This document shows positions 43,510 to 52,350 of a stretch of DNA of 64,000 nt, one piece after another. A program made the position numbers and the translations under genes. The number at the start of each line of letters is the position of its first letter. Within the stretch, counting starts at the first letter, position 1. The notes under the pieces were generated by a model. That model ran no database searches, was not told the DNA's origin, and was given only the letters and a program-made list of their open reading frames with translations. This stretch comes from Variovorax fucosicus (lineage in GTDB: Bacteria; Pseudomonadota; Gammaproteobacteria; Burkholderiales; Burkholderiaceae_C), in NCBI RefSeq assembly GCF_030316825.1, contig NZ_JASZYU010000004.1, positions 310,001 to 374,000 of the forward strand. The letters are read 5' to 3'.

Positions 43510-44016
43510 ATGTCCCTCACGATGTACGACGCCTCCGTCACCGTCTTCCTGCACAACCTGAAGCAGCTCTCGCACCTGCTCGACAAGGGCCTGGCGCACG
43601 CGCAGGCCACTGGCATCGACCCGGCCACGCTGGTGCAGGCCAGGCTGGCCGAAGACATGCGGCCGCTGTCGTTCCAGATCCAGGGCGCGAGCGACGCGAG
43701 CAAGCTGGCCGTGGTGCGCCTCACCGGCGTCGCGGCGCCGAGCTTTGCCGACACCGAAACCACCTTCGAAGAACTGCAGGCGCGCATCGCCAACACCCGA
43801 GGCTGGCTGCAGAGCGTGCCGCGCGAAGCGTTCGAAGGCAGCGAGGAGCGCACCTTCACCATGAAGGCCGGCGCCACCGAGCTCGCCTTTGTCGGCCAGC
43901 CCTACCTGCTGCACTTTGCGTTGCCGAACTTCTTCTTTCACGTGACGACCGCGTACGACATCCTGCGCCACAAGGGCGTGCAGATCGGCAAGCGCGACTA
44001 CCTCGGCCGCGCCTGA
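43510..44016 (+). CDS. DUF1993-family protein
   Basis: A 168-residue protein that fits DUF1993 (MYDASVTVFLHNLKQLSHLLDKG start; FFHVTTAYDILRHKGV near the end). The fold is expected to be a four-helix DinB-like bundle. Its conserved histidines could hold a metal, but function is unknown. Its last 19 bases overlap the 3' end of the convergent small gene. Confidence 0.88.
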   Translation: MSLTMYDASVTVFLHNLKQLSHLLDKGLAHAQATGIDPATLVQARLAEDMRPLSFQIQGASDASKLAVVRLTGVAAPSFADTETTFEELQARIANTRGWLQSVPREAFEGSEERTFTMKAGATELAFVGQPYLLHFALPNFFFHVTTAYDILRHKGVQIGKRDYLGRA

Positions 44017-44264
44017 GCGGCGGGCGGCATGGTCTTTGGCGCTTGCGCGGCCGATGGCTGCGCAGCCGCGCCAGGATGCACCAGCACCCAGAGGATGCGG
44101 CACTGGCCGACCAGCAATGCCACCAGAAGCAGCATGCCGAGCGGCCCGAAGTCGCCGCGCACGCCCATGAACGCCTCGAACAACAGCGAAGCGACGGCGC
44201 CCAGCGCGACGATGCAGGCGAGCAGGGCGAGGACGGTGACGGCAACCTTGAAGACGCGTTTCAT
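43998..44264 (-). CDS. Small two-helix membrane protein
   Basis: An 88-residue protein with two strong hydrophobic helices (about 7-28 and 42-62) and a Pro/Ala-rich tail. The start MKRVFKVAVTVLALLA is a normal membrane insertion signal. It overlaps the 3' end of the DUF1993 gene by 19 bp. I recognise no family. Confidence 0.65.
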   Translation of the reverse strand: MKRVFKVAVTVLALLACIVALGAVASLLFEAFMGVRGDFGPLGMLLLVALLVGQCRILWVLVHPGAAAQPSAAQAPKTMPPAAQARPR

Positions 44265-44352
44265 GTGCCATGAGAATGACGCGTCCGGCAGTCGCGGTCA
44301 AGTCGCCGGATGGTGCAGATGCGACATCTTCCGTTCGCAATAGGCCGCGCCG

Positions 44353-44838
44353 CTAGAGCGGCAGTTGCGTCGTCGACAGCACCTGCTTCAACACCATGAA
44401 GGTGCGAATCTGCCGCACACCTGGCAGGTACAGCAACTGTTCGGCGTGCAGCCGGTTGTAGCTGTCGTTGTCGCGGGTTCGCACCAACATGAAATAGTCG
44501 AACTCGCCGGTGACCACGTGGCACTCGAGGCAACCCGACACCTTCTGCACGGCTTTCTCGAAATCGGCGAAGGACTCGGGCGTGGAGCGGTCCAGCACCA
44601 CGCCGATCATCACCAGCGTGCCGTAGTCGAGCGCCTGCGCGTCGAGCAGCGCGACGACGCGCTTGATCAAGCCCATGGCCTTGAGGCGTTCGACCCGGCG
44701 CAGACAGGCCGGCGCACTCAGGTTGACCTTGGCGGCCAGTGCCACGTTGGACACCGAGGCATCGCGCTGCAGCGCGCGAAGGATCGCCCGGTCGGTACGA
44801 TCAAGTTCATCCTTGGCGGACAATTTTGTTGTGCTCAT
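44353..44838 (-). CDS. acdR: Lrp/AsnC-family regulator (AcdR-like)
   Basis: A 161-residue regulator with an N-terminal helix-turn-helix (LDRTDRAILRALQRDASVSNVALAAKVNLSAPACLRRVERL) and a C-terminal RAM/AsnC ligand domain (about 75-155). It is divergent from the ACC deaminase gene, the arrangement known for AcdR, which controls acdS in response to ACC. The 137-bp shared region is clearly AT-richer than its neighbours, as expected for an Lrp binding region. Confidence 0.92.
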   Translation of the reverse strand: MSTTKLSAKDELDRTDRAILRALQRDASVSNVALAAKVNLSAPACLRRVERLKAMGLIKRVVALLDAQALDYGTLVMIGVVLDRSTPESFADFEKAVQKVSGCLECHVVTGEFDYFMLVRTRDNDSYNRLHAEQLLYLPGVRQIRTFMVLKQVLSTTQLPL

Positions 44839-44975
44839 CGATCAATTCTCGGAATAAATATCGACAGATGCTAAATCCGATGGAGATTGATTTCTCAAAA
44901 GGCAATAAATTCGCAACCATCGAAAGTCTGAATCTTCCTACGATTCCCCTCACGTCTTGAACAAGGAATCGTCCC

Positions 44976-45992
44976 GTGAACCTGCAGAAATTCCCGCGCC
45001 ACCCACTCACCTTCGGCCCTACGCCGATCCAGCCGCTCAAGCGGCTCAGCGCCCACCTCGGCGGCAAGGTCGAGCTCTATGCCAAGCGCGAAGATTGCAA
45101 CAGCGGCCTGGCTTTCGGCGGCAACAAGACACGCAAGCTCGAGTACCTGATCCCCGAAGCGCTCGAGGGTGGCTACGACACGCTGGTGTCGATCGGCGGC
45201 ATCCAGTCGAACCAGACCCGGCAGGTGGCCGCGGTGGCGGCGCACCTGGGCCTGAAGTGCGTGCTGGTGCAGGAGAACTGGGTCAACTATTCCGATGCGG
45301 TGTACGACCGCGTCGGCAACATCGAGATGTCGCGCATCATGGGCGCCGACGTGCGGCTCGACGCGGCCGGCTTCGACATCGGCATCCGCAAGAGCTGGCA
45401 GGACGCAATGGACAGCGTGCGCCAGGCCGGCGGCAAGCCGTTCCCCATTCCCGCCGGCTGCTCCGAGCATCCGAAAGGCGGCCTTGGCTTCGTCTCATTC
45501 GCCGAAGAAGTGCGGCAGCAGGAGGCCGAGCTGGGCTTCAAGTTCGACTACATCGTGACCTGTGCCGTCACCGGCAGCACGCAGGCCGGCATGGTGGTGG
45601 GTTTTGCGGCCGACGGACGTGCCGACCGCGTGATCGGCATCGACGCATCGGCCAAGCCGCAACAGACCTTCGACCAGATCCTGCGCATTGCGAAGAGCAC
45701 GGCGAAGCTGGTCGAACTGGAGCGCGACATCACCGAAAAGGACGTGGTGCTCGATACACGCTTCGGTGGCCCGGAATATGGGCTGCCGAACGAAGGCACG
45801 CTCGAGGCGATCCGCCTCTGCGCGCGCATGGAAGCGATGCTGACCGACCCGGTGTACGAGGGCAAGTCGATGCACGGCATGATCGAGAAGGTGCGGCTCG
45901 GTGAATTCCCCGCGGGCTCGAAGGTGCTGTATGCACACCTTGGTGGCGTGCCGGCGCTCAACGCCTACAGCTTCATCTTCCGCAACGGCTGA
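44976..45992 (+). CDS. acdS: 1-aminocyclopropane-1-carboxylate deaminase
   Basis: A 338-residue PLP enzyme that splits ACC, the plant ethylene precursor, into 2-oxobutyrate and ammonia. The PLP lysine is K51 (GGNKTRK). The residues that separate true ACC deaminase from D-cysteine desulfhydrase are present: Y294, E295 and L322. The start is GTG at 44976 and gives the standard N-terminus MNLQKFPRHPLTFGPTPIQ, with AAGGAA upstream. The enzyme lowers ethylene in host plants and is common in root-associated Variovorax. Confidence 0.97.
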   Translation: MNLQKFPRHPLTFGPTPIQPLKRLSAHLGGKVELYAKREDCNSGLAFGGNKTRKLEYLIPEALEGGYDTLVSIGGIQSNQTRQVAAVAAHLGLKCVLVQENWVNYSDAVYDRVGNIEMSRIMGADVRLDAAGFDIGIRKSWQDAMDSVRQAGGKPFPIPAGCSEHPKGGLGFVSFAEEVRQQEAELGFKFDYIVTCAVTGSTQAGMVVGFAADGRADRVIGIDASAKPQQTFDQILRIAKSTAKLVELERDITEKDVVLDTRFGGPEYGLPNEGTLEAIRLCARMEAMLTDPVYEGKSMHGMIEKVRLGEFPAGSKVLYAHLGGVPALNAYSFIFRNG

Positions 45993-46018
45993 AGCAAACC
46001 TTCACCGGCGCCTGCGCC

Positions 46019-46237
46019 TCAGCAGCAGCGCCCCTTGCCACCGCCGTAGCGGGCCTCCTGCCGCTCGCGAAAGAAGGCCTCGTAGCTCATCGGTGCCTGC
46101 TCCGGGTGCGTGCGGCCCATGTGGCGCAGGTAGGTGTCGTAGTCCGGCTGGCCCACCATCAGGCGCAGTGTTGCGCCCAGCGAGCGCGCCAGGTAGCGCC
46201 CGGCCTCCGGCAGCGTGGCGCCCGGCGCTCCCATCAT
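46019..46237 (-). CDS. ybdD: YbdD-family small protein
   Basis: A 72-residue protein with the YbdD/DUF466 core MVGQPDYDTYLRHM and a C-terminal GGGKGRCC. YbdD-type proteins are needed for the activity of CstA/BtsT-type pyruvate transporters. The start at 46237 overlaps the cstA stop by four bases; a second ATG three bases later is possible. Confidence 0.9.
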   Translation of the reverse strand: MMGAPGATLPEAGRYLARSLGATLRLMVGQPDYDTYLRHMGRTHPEQAPMSYEAFFRERQEARYGGGKGRCC

Positions 46238-48300
46238 GACGCGGCCGAAGGCAGCAGCGGCTCGAAGGGCGTTTCGCGCGCGGTCGGCTTGTGGGCCGCG
46301 CGTGCAGCAAGCGAGGTGCGCACGCTGTAGAACAGCACGCTCAGCACCACGAAGATGAAGAGCGCGCACAGGGCAGCATCGAGCCGGTCGTTGAAGATGA
46401 TGCGCGACATGGCTTCGGGCGTCTTCGCCGGCGCGATGAGCACGCCCTGCGCCAGGCCGTCGGCGTACTTGGCGGCATGGGCCAGGAAGCCGACCTTGGG
46501 GTCGGACGAGAAGATCTTCTGCCAGCCCGCGGTCAAGGTGCACGCCAGCAGCCAGACGGCAGGCACCACCGTCACCCACGCATAGCGCTCGCGCTTCATG
46601 CGGAACAGCACCACGGTGCCCAGCATCAGCGCCACCGCGGCCAGCATCTGGTTGGAGATGCCGAACAGCGGCCACAGCGTGTTGATGCCGCCCAGCGGAT
46701 CGACCACACCCTGGTAGAGGAAGTAGCCCCAGGCCGCGACTGTCAGGGCGGTGGCCACCAGGTTGGCCGGCCATGAGTCGGTGCGCTTGAGCGCCGGCAC
46801 GAAGCTGCCCAGCAGATCCTGCAGCATGAAGCGCCCGGCGCGCGTGCCGGCGTCCACCGCCGTCAGGATGAACAGCGCCTCGAACAGGATGGCGAAGTGG
46901 TACCAGAAGGCCATCATGGCCGGCCCGCCGATGGCCTGGTGCAGGATGTGCGCCATGCCCACGGCGAGGGTCGGCGCGCCGCCGGTGCGGCCGAGGATGG
47001 TGGTCTCGCCCACGTCCTTGGCGGTCTGCAGCAGCATCTCGGGCGTGACCATGAAGCCCCAGCTCGAGATGGTCTGCGCCACCGCCGCCGGTGTGGTGCC
47101 GACCAGCGCCGCCGGGCTGTTCATCGCAAAGTACACGCCTGGCTCGATGCAGGAGGCAGCCACCAGCGCCATCACCGCGACGAAGGATTCGGCCAGCATG
47201 CCGCCGTAGCCGATGAAGCGCGCATGGCGTTCGTTGTCGAGCATCTTGGGCGTGGTGCCCGAAGAGATCAGCGCATGGAAGCCCGACACCGCGCCGCAGG
47301 CGATGGTGATGAAGAGGAAGGGGAACAGGCTGCCCGACCACACCGGGCCGTTGCCCTGCGCGAACTGGGTGATGGCGGGCATCTGCAGCGTCGGCGCGAC
47401 GAACACGATGCCGATCGCCAGTGCGACGATGGTGCCGATCTTCAGAAAGGTCGACAGGTAATCACGCGGCGCCAGCAGCAGCCACACCGGCAGGCTGGCG
47501 GCGATGAAGCCGTAGCCGATCAGCATCCAGGTCAGCGCCTTGCCGTCGAAGGTGAAAAGCGGCGCCCAGGTGGCGCTCTGGCTCACGGCCTGGCCGCCGA
47601 AGATCGCGAGCATCAGCAGCACGAACCCGATCACCGAGACCTCGCCGATGCGCCCAGGCCGGATGTAGCGCAGGTACACGCCCATGAACACCGCCACCGG
47701 AATCGTCGCCGCCACCGTGAAGGTGCCCCAGGGCGATTCGGCCAGTGCCTTCACCACGATCAGCGCCAGCACCGCGAGGATGATGATCATGATCATGAAG
47801 GTGCCGAACAGCGCGATCATCCCCGGCACGACACCCATTTCCTGCTTGATCAGGTCGCCGAGCGAGCGGCCGTCGCGCCGTGTCGAGATGAACAGGATGA
47901 TGAAGTCCTGCACCGCACCTGCGAACACCACGCCGGCCAGGATCCAGAGCAGGCCCGGCAGGTACCCCATCTGTGCCGCGAGCACCGGGCCGACCAGCGG
48001 GCCGGCGCCGGCGATGGCCGCGAAGTGGTGGCCGAACAGCACGTTCTTGTCGGTCGGCACGTAGTCCAGGCCGTCGTTGTGGCGGTGCGCCGGCGTCTTG
48101 CGGTTGCCGTCCAGACCCAGTACCTTGTCGGCAATGAAGAGGCTGTAGTAGCGGTAGGCGATCAGGTAGGTGCAAAGGGCTGCGACCACGACCCACAAGG
48201 CGTTGATCGCCTCGCCGCGGGCCAGGGCCACCGTTCCCAATGCGAATGCGCCGATCACGGCCACGATGAGCCACACCAGATGGCGGCGGATGTTGTGCAT
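46234..48300 (-). CDS. cstA: CstA-family pyruvate/peptide transporter
   Basis: A 688-residue membrane protein with about 16-18 helices, near E. coli CstA (701). Family blocks include VPTDKNVLFGHHFAAIAGAG and the ALISSGTTPKMLDNE segment. CstA and BtsT import pyruvate and were first linked to carbon starvation and peptide use. The start at 48300 is preceded by AAGGAG. YbdD follows in the same operon. Confidence 0.94.
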   Translation of the reverse strand: MHNIRRHLVWLIVAVIGAFALGTVALARGEAINALWVVVAALCTYLIAYRYYSLFIADKVLGLDGNRKTPAHRHNDGLDYVPTDKNVLFGHHFAAIAGAGPLVGPVLAAQMGYLPGLLWILAGVVFAGAVQDFIILFISTRRDGRSLGDLIKQEMGVVPGMIALFGTFMIMIIILAVLALIVVKALAESPWGTFTVAATIPVAVFMGVYLRYIRPGRIGEVSVIGFVLLMLAIFGGQAVSQSATWAPLFTFDGKALTWMLIGYGFIAASLPVWLLLAPRDYLSTFLKIGTIVALAIGIVFVAPTLQMPAITQFAQGNGPVWSGSLFPFLFITIACGAVSGFHALISSGTTPKMLDNERHARFIGYGGMLAESFVAVMALVAASCIEPGVYFAMNSPAALVGTTPAAVAQTISSWGFMVTPEMLLQTAKDVGETTILGRTGGAPTLAVGMAHILHQAIGGPAMMAFWYHFAILFEALFILTAVDAGTRAGRFMLQDLLGSFVPALKRTDSWPANLVATALTVAAWGYFLYQGVVDPLGGINTLWPLFGISNQMLAAVALMLGTVVLFRMKRERYAWVTVVPAVWLLACTLTAGWQKIFSSDPKVGFLAHAAKYADGLAQGVLIAPAKTPEAMSRIIFNDRLDAALCALFIFVVLSVLFYSVRTSLAARAAHKPTARETPFEPLLPSAAS

Positions 48301-48421
48301 GCGGATGTCTCCTTGGTATATGTCCCGAAGGAGTGTCGCGAGCCTGCGCCGCGCGGGCATCCGTCGCACCGCGCGGGTGGGCTGCGTGGCATTGCGTAAT
48401 GGAAAACCCGGAAAAAGACGG

Positions 48422-48464
48422 ATTCCTGCATGGCGATCGGTGCGCGCCTGCAGATTGCAGGAAT
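48422..48464. promoter_or_regulatory. Inverted repeats upstream of hppD
   Basis: ATTCCTGCA (48422-48430) and TGCAGGAAT (48456-48464) are perfect 9-base reverse complements. A third half-site CCTGCA at 48447-48452 forms a tighter palindrome with TGCAGG around GAT. They lie 63-105 bp before hppD and are candidate operator sites. The rest of the 226-bp cstA-hppD gap shows nothing I recognise. Confidence 0.45.
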
Positions 48465-48526
48465 GCTGCGCTGCCTACTGCGTAGCATCTGTCCACCCGA
48501 TTCAACGCCCCTCGCTGGAGACCTAC

Positions 48527-49612
48527 ATGACCGATTTGTTCGAAAACCCGATGGGCCTGCAAGGCTTCGAGTTCGTCGAGTTCGCCTCACCCACGCCCGA
48601 CACGCTGGAGCCCTTCTTCGAGAAGCTGGGTTTCTCGCTGGTGGCCAGGCACCGTTCCAAGGATGTCGTGCTGTACCGCCAGGGCGACATCAACTTCATC
48701 GTCAACCGCGAACCCAACAGCCCGGCCGCGTACTTCGCCGCCGAGCACGGGCCTTCGGCTTGCGGCATGGCGTTTCGCGTCAAGGATTCGCACAAGGCCT
48801 ACGCCCGCGCGCTGGAACTGGGCGCGCAGCCGATCGAGATTGCAACCGGCCCGATGGAGCTGCGCCTGCCTGCCATCAAGGGCATCGGCGGCGCGCCGCT
48901 GTACCTGATCGACCGCTTCGAGGACGGCAAGTCGATCTACGACATCGACTTCGAGTTCATCGAGGGCGTGGAGCGCCATCCGCCGGGCCACGGCCTGAAG
49001 GTGATCGACCACCTGACGCACAACGTCTACCGCGGCCGCATGACCTTCTGGGCCAACTTCTACGAGAAGATCTTCAACTTCCGCGAGATCCGTTACTTCG
49101 ACATCCAGGGCGAGTACACGGGCCTCACGTCCAAGGCGCTGACGGCGCCCGACGGCAAGATCCGCATCCCGCTGAACGAGGAATCGTCCAAGGGCTCGGG
49201 CCAGATCGAGGAGTACCTCATGAAGTTCAACGGCGAAGGCATCCAGCACATCGCCCTCCTGAGCGACAACCTGATCGACACCATCGACCGGATCGGGCTT
49301 GCCGGCGTTCCGCTGATGACCGCGCCGAACGACATCTACTACGAGATGCTCGAGACGCGCCTGCCGGGCCACGGCGAGCCGATCGCCGAACTGCAGGCCC
49401 GAGGCATCCTGCTGGACGGCACCACCGAAGGCGGCCAGCCGCGCCTGCTGCTGCAGATTTTTTCGGAGACGGCGTTCGGCGGCCCGGTGTTCTTCGAGTT
49501 CATCCAGCGCAAGGGCGACTACAGCGACGGTTTCGGCGAGGGCAACTTCAAGGCTCTGTTCCAGTCGATCGAGCGCGACCAGGTGCGCCGCGGCGTGTTG
49601 CAGACCAGCTAG
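48527..49612 (+). CDS. hppD: 4-hydroxyphenylpyruvate dioxygenase
   Basis: A 361-residue Fe(II) dioxygenase that turns 4-hydroxyphenylpyruvate into homogentisate in tyrosine breakdown. The iron ligands H162 (DHLTHNV), H241 (QHIALL) and E324 (FFEFIQRKG) match those of the Pseudomonas enzyme within two residues. The start at 48527 gives the usual MTDLFENPMGLQGFEFVEFA and has CTGGAG upstream. It heads an operon with phhA and a DAHP synthase. Confidence 0.97.
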   Translation: MTDLFENPMGLQGFEFVEFASPTPDTLEPFFEKLGFSLVARHRSKDVVLYRQGDINFIVNREPNSPAAYFAAEHGPSACGMAFRVKDSHKAYARALELGAQPIEIATGPMELRLPAIKGIGGAPLYLIDRFEDGKSIYDIDFEFIEGVERHPPGHGLKVIDHLTHNVYRGRMTFWANFYEKIFNFREIRYFDIQGEYTGLTSKALTAPDGKIRIPLNEESSKGSGQIEEYLMKFNGEGIQHIALLSDNLIDTIDRIGLAGVPLMTAPNDIYYEMLETRLPGHGEPIAELQARGILLDGTTEGGQPRLLLQIFSETAFGGPVFFEFIQRKGDYSDGFGEGNFKALFQSIERDQVRRGVLQTS

Positions 49613-49616
49613 CACC

Positions 49617-50534
49617 ATGCTGCAGCAACTCAAAGAGTTGGACACCGACATGGCCAAGACGAAACATGGCCTGGCCGCTGGCGATGCGGCCCGGCCCGAA
49701 CGCGCGGACTGGACCATCGACCAGGGCTGGGACGCCTACACCGGCGCCGAACATGGCGTCTGGAAAACCCTGTTCGAGCGTCAGTCGAAACTGCTGCCCG
49801 GCCGCGCCTGCGACGAGTTCGTCGAAGGCATGCGCAACCTGCCGATCGGGGCAGACGAGATCCCAGATTTCCGCAGGCTGAGCGATGTCCTCATGAAAAA
49901 GACCGGTTGGCAGGTGGTGGCGGTGCCGGGCCTGGTGCCCGACGAGGTGTTCTTTGAGCATCTGGCACACCGGCGCTTTCCGGCCGGCCACTTCATCCGC
50001 AAGCCGAACGAGCTGGACTACCTGGAAGAGCCCGACGTGTTCCACGACGTGTTCGGCCATGTGCCCATGCTGATGAATCCGGCCATTGCCGACTACATCC
50101 AGGCCTATGGCGAAGGCGGCTTGCGCGCGCAAAAGCTCGGCGTGCTCGACAAGCTGGCGCGGGTGTACTGGTACACGGTCGAGTTCGGTCTCCTCAAGCA
50201 GGCCGACGGCCTGCGCATTTACGGCGCCGGCATCGCCTCGTCGTTCACCGAGACGGTTTTTTCGCTGGACGACGCATCGCCCAATCGCATCGGCTTCGAT
50301 CTTGAGCGCGTCATGCGAACCAACTACCGGATCGACGATTTCCAGGAAAGCTACTTCGTCATCGACAACCTGGATCAGCTGCTCGAACTCGCAAAGATCG
50401 ACTTCGCGCCGCTGTACCAGCGCATTGCCGGGCAGCCCGACTACCAGCCCGGCACGGTGCTCGCGTCCGACGCCGTGCTCGCAAGAGGCACCGGCCGGTA
50501 TCACGACGCCAAGCGCGCTGAAGCGAAAGCATGA
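49617..50534 (+). CDS. phhA: Phenylalanine 4-monooxygenase
   Basis: A 305-residue pterin-dependent hydroxylase that makes tyrosine from phenylalanine. The iron ligands H143, H148 (HDVFGHVP) and E189 (YTVEFGL) match the bacterial enzyme pattern. The ATG at 49617, 4 bp after hppD, has no clear ribosome-binding site, and ATG 49650 is an alternative start. A short hairpin, CAACTC-AAA-GAGTTG, lies at 49626-49640 between the two. The 3' end overlaps the next gene by four bases. A pterin-carbinolamine dehydratase partner is not in the window. Confidence 0.95.
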   Translation: MLQQLKELDTDMAKTKHGLAAGDAARPERADWTIDQGWDAYTGAEHGVWKTLFERQSKLLPGRACDEFVEGMRNLPIGADEIPDFRRLSDVLMKKTGWQVVAVPGLVPDEVFFEHLAHRRFPAGHFIRKPNELDYLEEPDVFHDVFGHVPMLMNPAIADYIQAYGEGGLRAQKLGVLDKLARVYWYTVEFGLLKQADGLRIYGAGIASSFTETVFSLDDASPNRIGFDLERVMRTNYRIDDFQESYFVIDNLDQLLELAKIDFAPLYQRIAGQPDYQPGTVLASDAVLARGTGRYHDAKRAEAKA

Positions 50535-51889
50535 GTCTTGTCTGGCAGCCATCCTCGTGGAGAAGTCACACCGCGCTGCAGATGCCGTCGTATCACGACA
50601 CGCATGCGCTGCAGGAGACGGAGCGGCGCCTTTCCGGCCTGCCGTCACTGATCTTTCCGGGTGAAATCTCGCAGCTGCGTGAGCGTCTCGCGGCCGTGTC
50701 CCGGGGCGAGGCCTTCCTGCTGCAGGGCGGGGATTGCGCCGAGAGTTTCGATGAATACGGCCAGGGGCCGGTGGAGTCCACCTTCCGCGTAATTCTTCAG
50801 ATGGCCGTCGTGCTGACCTACGCCGCGGCCTGCCCGGTGGTGAAAGTCGGGCGCATTGCCGGGCAGTTCGCCAAACCGCGTTCCTCCGACACGGAAGTGC
50901 AGGACGGGGTGGCATTGCCCTCCTACCGCGGGGACATCATCAACGGCAGTGCGTTCACGGCGGACGCGCGGCAGCCTGACCCCACTCGGCTGCTGACGGC
51001 GTACTCGCATTCAGCGACCACGCTGAACCTGCTGCGCGCCCTGGCCCAAGGCGGTTTCGCCGATCTGCACGAAGTGCATCGATGGACCGCGGACTTCGTC
51101 CGTTCGAGTCCGCAGGGCGAGCGCTTCGAAGAGCTCGCCGATCGCATCACCCAGTCGCTGGCGTTCATGGAAGCGTGCGGGTTCGACGCGCGCCGGACGC
51201 CGCAACTGCACGCGGTCGAGTTCTACACCTCGCACGAGGCCTTGCTCCTGCACTACGAGGAGGCGCTGACGCGCTTCAACGAGCGGACTGGCAGCTGGTA
51301 CGGCGGCTCGGCTCACATGCTCTGGCTGGGCGAGCGCACGCGCCGGCTCGATGGTGCCCATGTCGAGTACTTGCGCGGCCTGGGCAACGCGATCGGTGTG
51401 AAGCTGGGGCCATCCGCCAGCCCGGACGACGTGCTTCGGCTCATGGATGTACTGGATCCAGATCAGGAGCCCGGCCGGCTGGTGCTGATCACGCGCATGG
51501 GAAGCGACAGGGTGGCGGATCGATTGCCGCCTCTTCTGCGTGCCGTTCGCCGCGCCGGACGCACGCCGGTCTGGTGTTGCGACCCGATGCACGGCAACAC
51601 CGTGACTTCGTCCAACGGCTTCAAGACGCGAGACTTCGAACGCATCCTCCAGGAACTCCGGGGCTTCTTTGCCGCGCACGGGCAGGAAGGCACCTACGCC
51701 GGAGGCCTGCACTTCGAGATGACCGGGCAGGACGTCACCGAATGCCGCGGTGGCGCGCAGGAACTGACCGACGAAGGGCTGTCGGCGCGCTATAGGAGTG
51801 CCTGCGATCCACGACTGAATGGGTCGCAGAGCCTGGAACTGGCGTTCCAGATTGCAGCCGTGCTCAAGGCTGCACACAAGTCGGGCTGA
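50531..51889 (+). CDS. Class II 3-deoxy-7-phosphoheptulonate synthase
   Basis: A 452-residue enzyme of the plant-like AroA-II/PhzC type that joins phosphoenolpyruvate and erythrose 4-phosphate at the entry to the shikimate pathway. The metal and substrate residues are visible: C69 (LQGGDCAESF), KVGRIAGQFAKPRS, VWCCDPMHGNT, GGLHFEMTGQDVTEC and ACDPRLN. It starts with WQPSSWRSHTALQMPSY as in the family. The ATGA overlap with phhA makes it part of an aromatic amino-acid degradation operon, an odd place for a biosynthetic enzyme. Confidence 0.93.
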   Translation: MSLVWQPSSWRSHTALQMPSYHDTHALQETERRLSGLPSLIFPGEISQLRERLAAVSRGEAFLLQGGDCAESFDEYGQGPVESTFRVILQMAVVLTYAAACPVVKVGRIAGQFAKPRSSDTEVQDGVALPSYRGDIINGSAFTADARQPDPTRLLTAYSHSATTLNLLRALAQGGFADLHEVHRWTADFVRSSPQGERFEELADRITQSLAFMEACGFDARRTPQLHAVEFYTSHEALLLHYEEALTRFNERTGSWYGGSAHMLWLGERTRRLDGAHVEYLRGLGNAIGVKLGPSASPDDVLRLMDVLDPDQEPGRLVLITRMGSDRVADRLPPLLRAVRRAGRTPVWCCDPMHGNTVTSSNGFKTRDFERILQELRGFFAAHGQEGTYAGGLHFEMTGQDVTECRGGAQELTDEGLSARYRSACDPRLNGSQSLELAFQIAAVLKAAHKSG

Positions 51890-51909
51890 AGAACTCCTAG
51901 GATGAGGCC

Positions 51910-52350
51910 ATGAAAAAGTCAGACACGAACCAAGGCCAGCCGGCATCGCAACTCATCTCGAAAAGAATCGCCGAACTCGGGGACTGGCGTGGGGAAACCC
52001 TTGGCAGGATGCGCAAGCTCATCAAGGAAGCAGACCCGGACGTCGTCGAGGAGTGGAAGTGGATGGGCACGCCGGTGTGGTCGCACGACGGCATCCTCTG
52101 CACCGGCGAATCCTACAAGGACAAGGTGAAGCTGACCTTCGCCAAGGGCGCGTCGCTGAAGGATCCGGCCCGTCTCTTCAACGCGAGCCTCGACGGCAAC
52201 GCACGCCGCGCGATCGACATCCACGAAGGAGAAGAAGTCGACGAGTCCGCCTTCAAGGCGCTCATTCGCCAAGCGATCGACCTCAACAGTTCCCGCAAGT
52301 CGAAACCTAGCCGCGATCGAACTGGCGAGCGTGCTCCACCGCGTACTTGA
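51910..52350 (+). CDS. DUF1801-family protein
   Basis: A 146-residue protein with the DUF1801/YdhG-like core: RMRKLIKEADPDVVEEWKWMGTPVWSHDG, then LTFAKGASLKDP and the C-terminal helix. It resembles the fold that binds small ligands in YdeI/YdhG proteins, but no role is established. Its last 44 bases overlap the convergent response-regulator gene, so its basic tail is constrained by both frames. Confidence 0.85.
   Translation: MKKSDTNQGQPASQLISKRIAELGDWRGETLGRMRKLIKEADPDVVEEWKWMGTPVWSHDGILCTGESYKDKVKLTFAKGASLKDPARLFNASLDGNARRAIDIHEGEEVDESAFKALIRQAIDLNSSRKSKPSRDRTGERAPPRT

Noticed and set aside
48431..48445. Sigma-54-like sequence TGGCGA-N5-GCGC upstream of hppD
   Set aside because: Only the GG and GC doublets fit; the flanking bases do not match, so it is no better than chance in GC-rich DNA.
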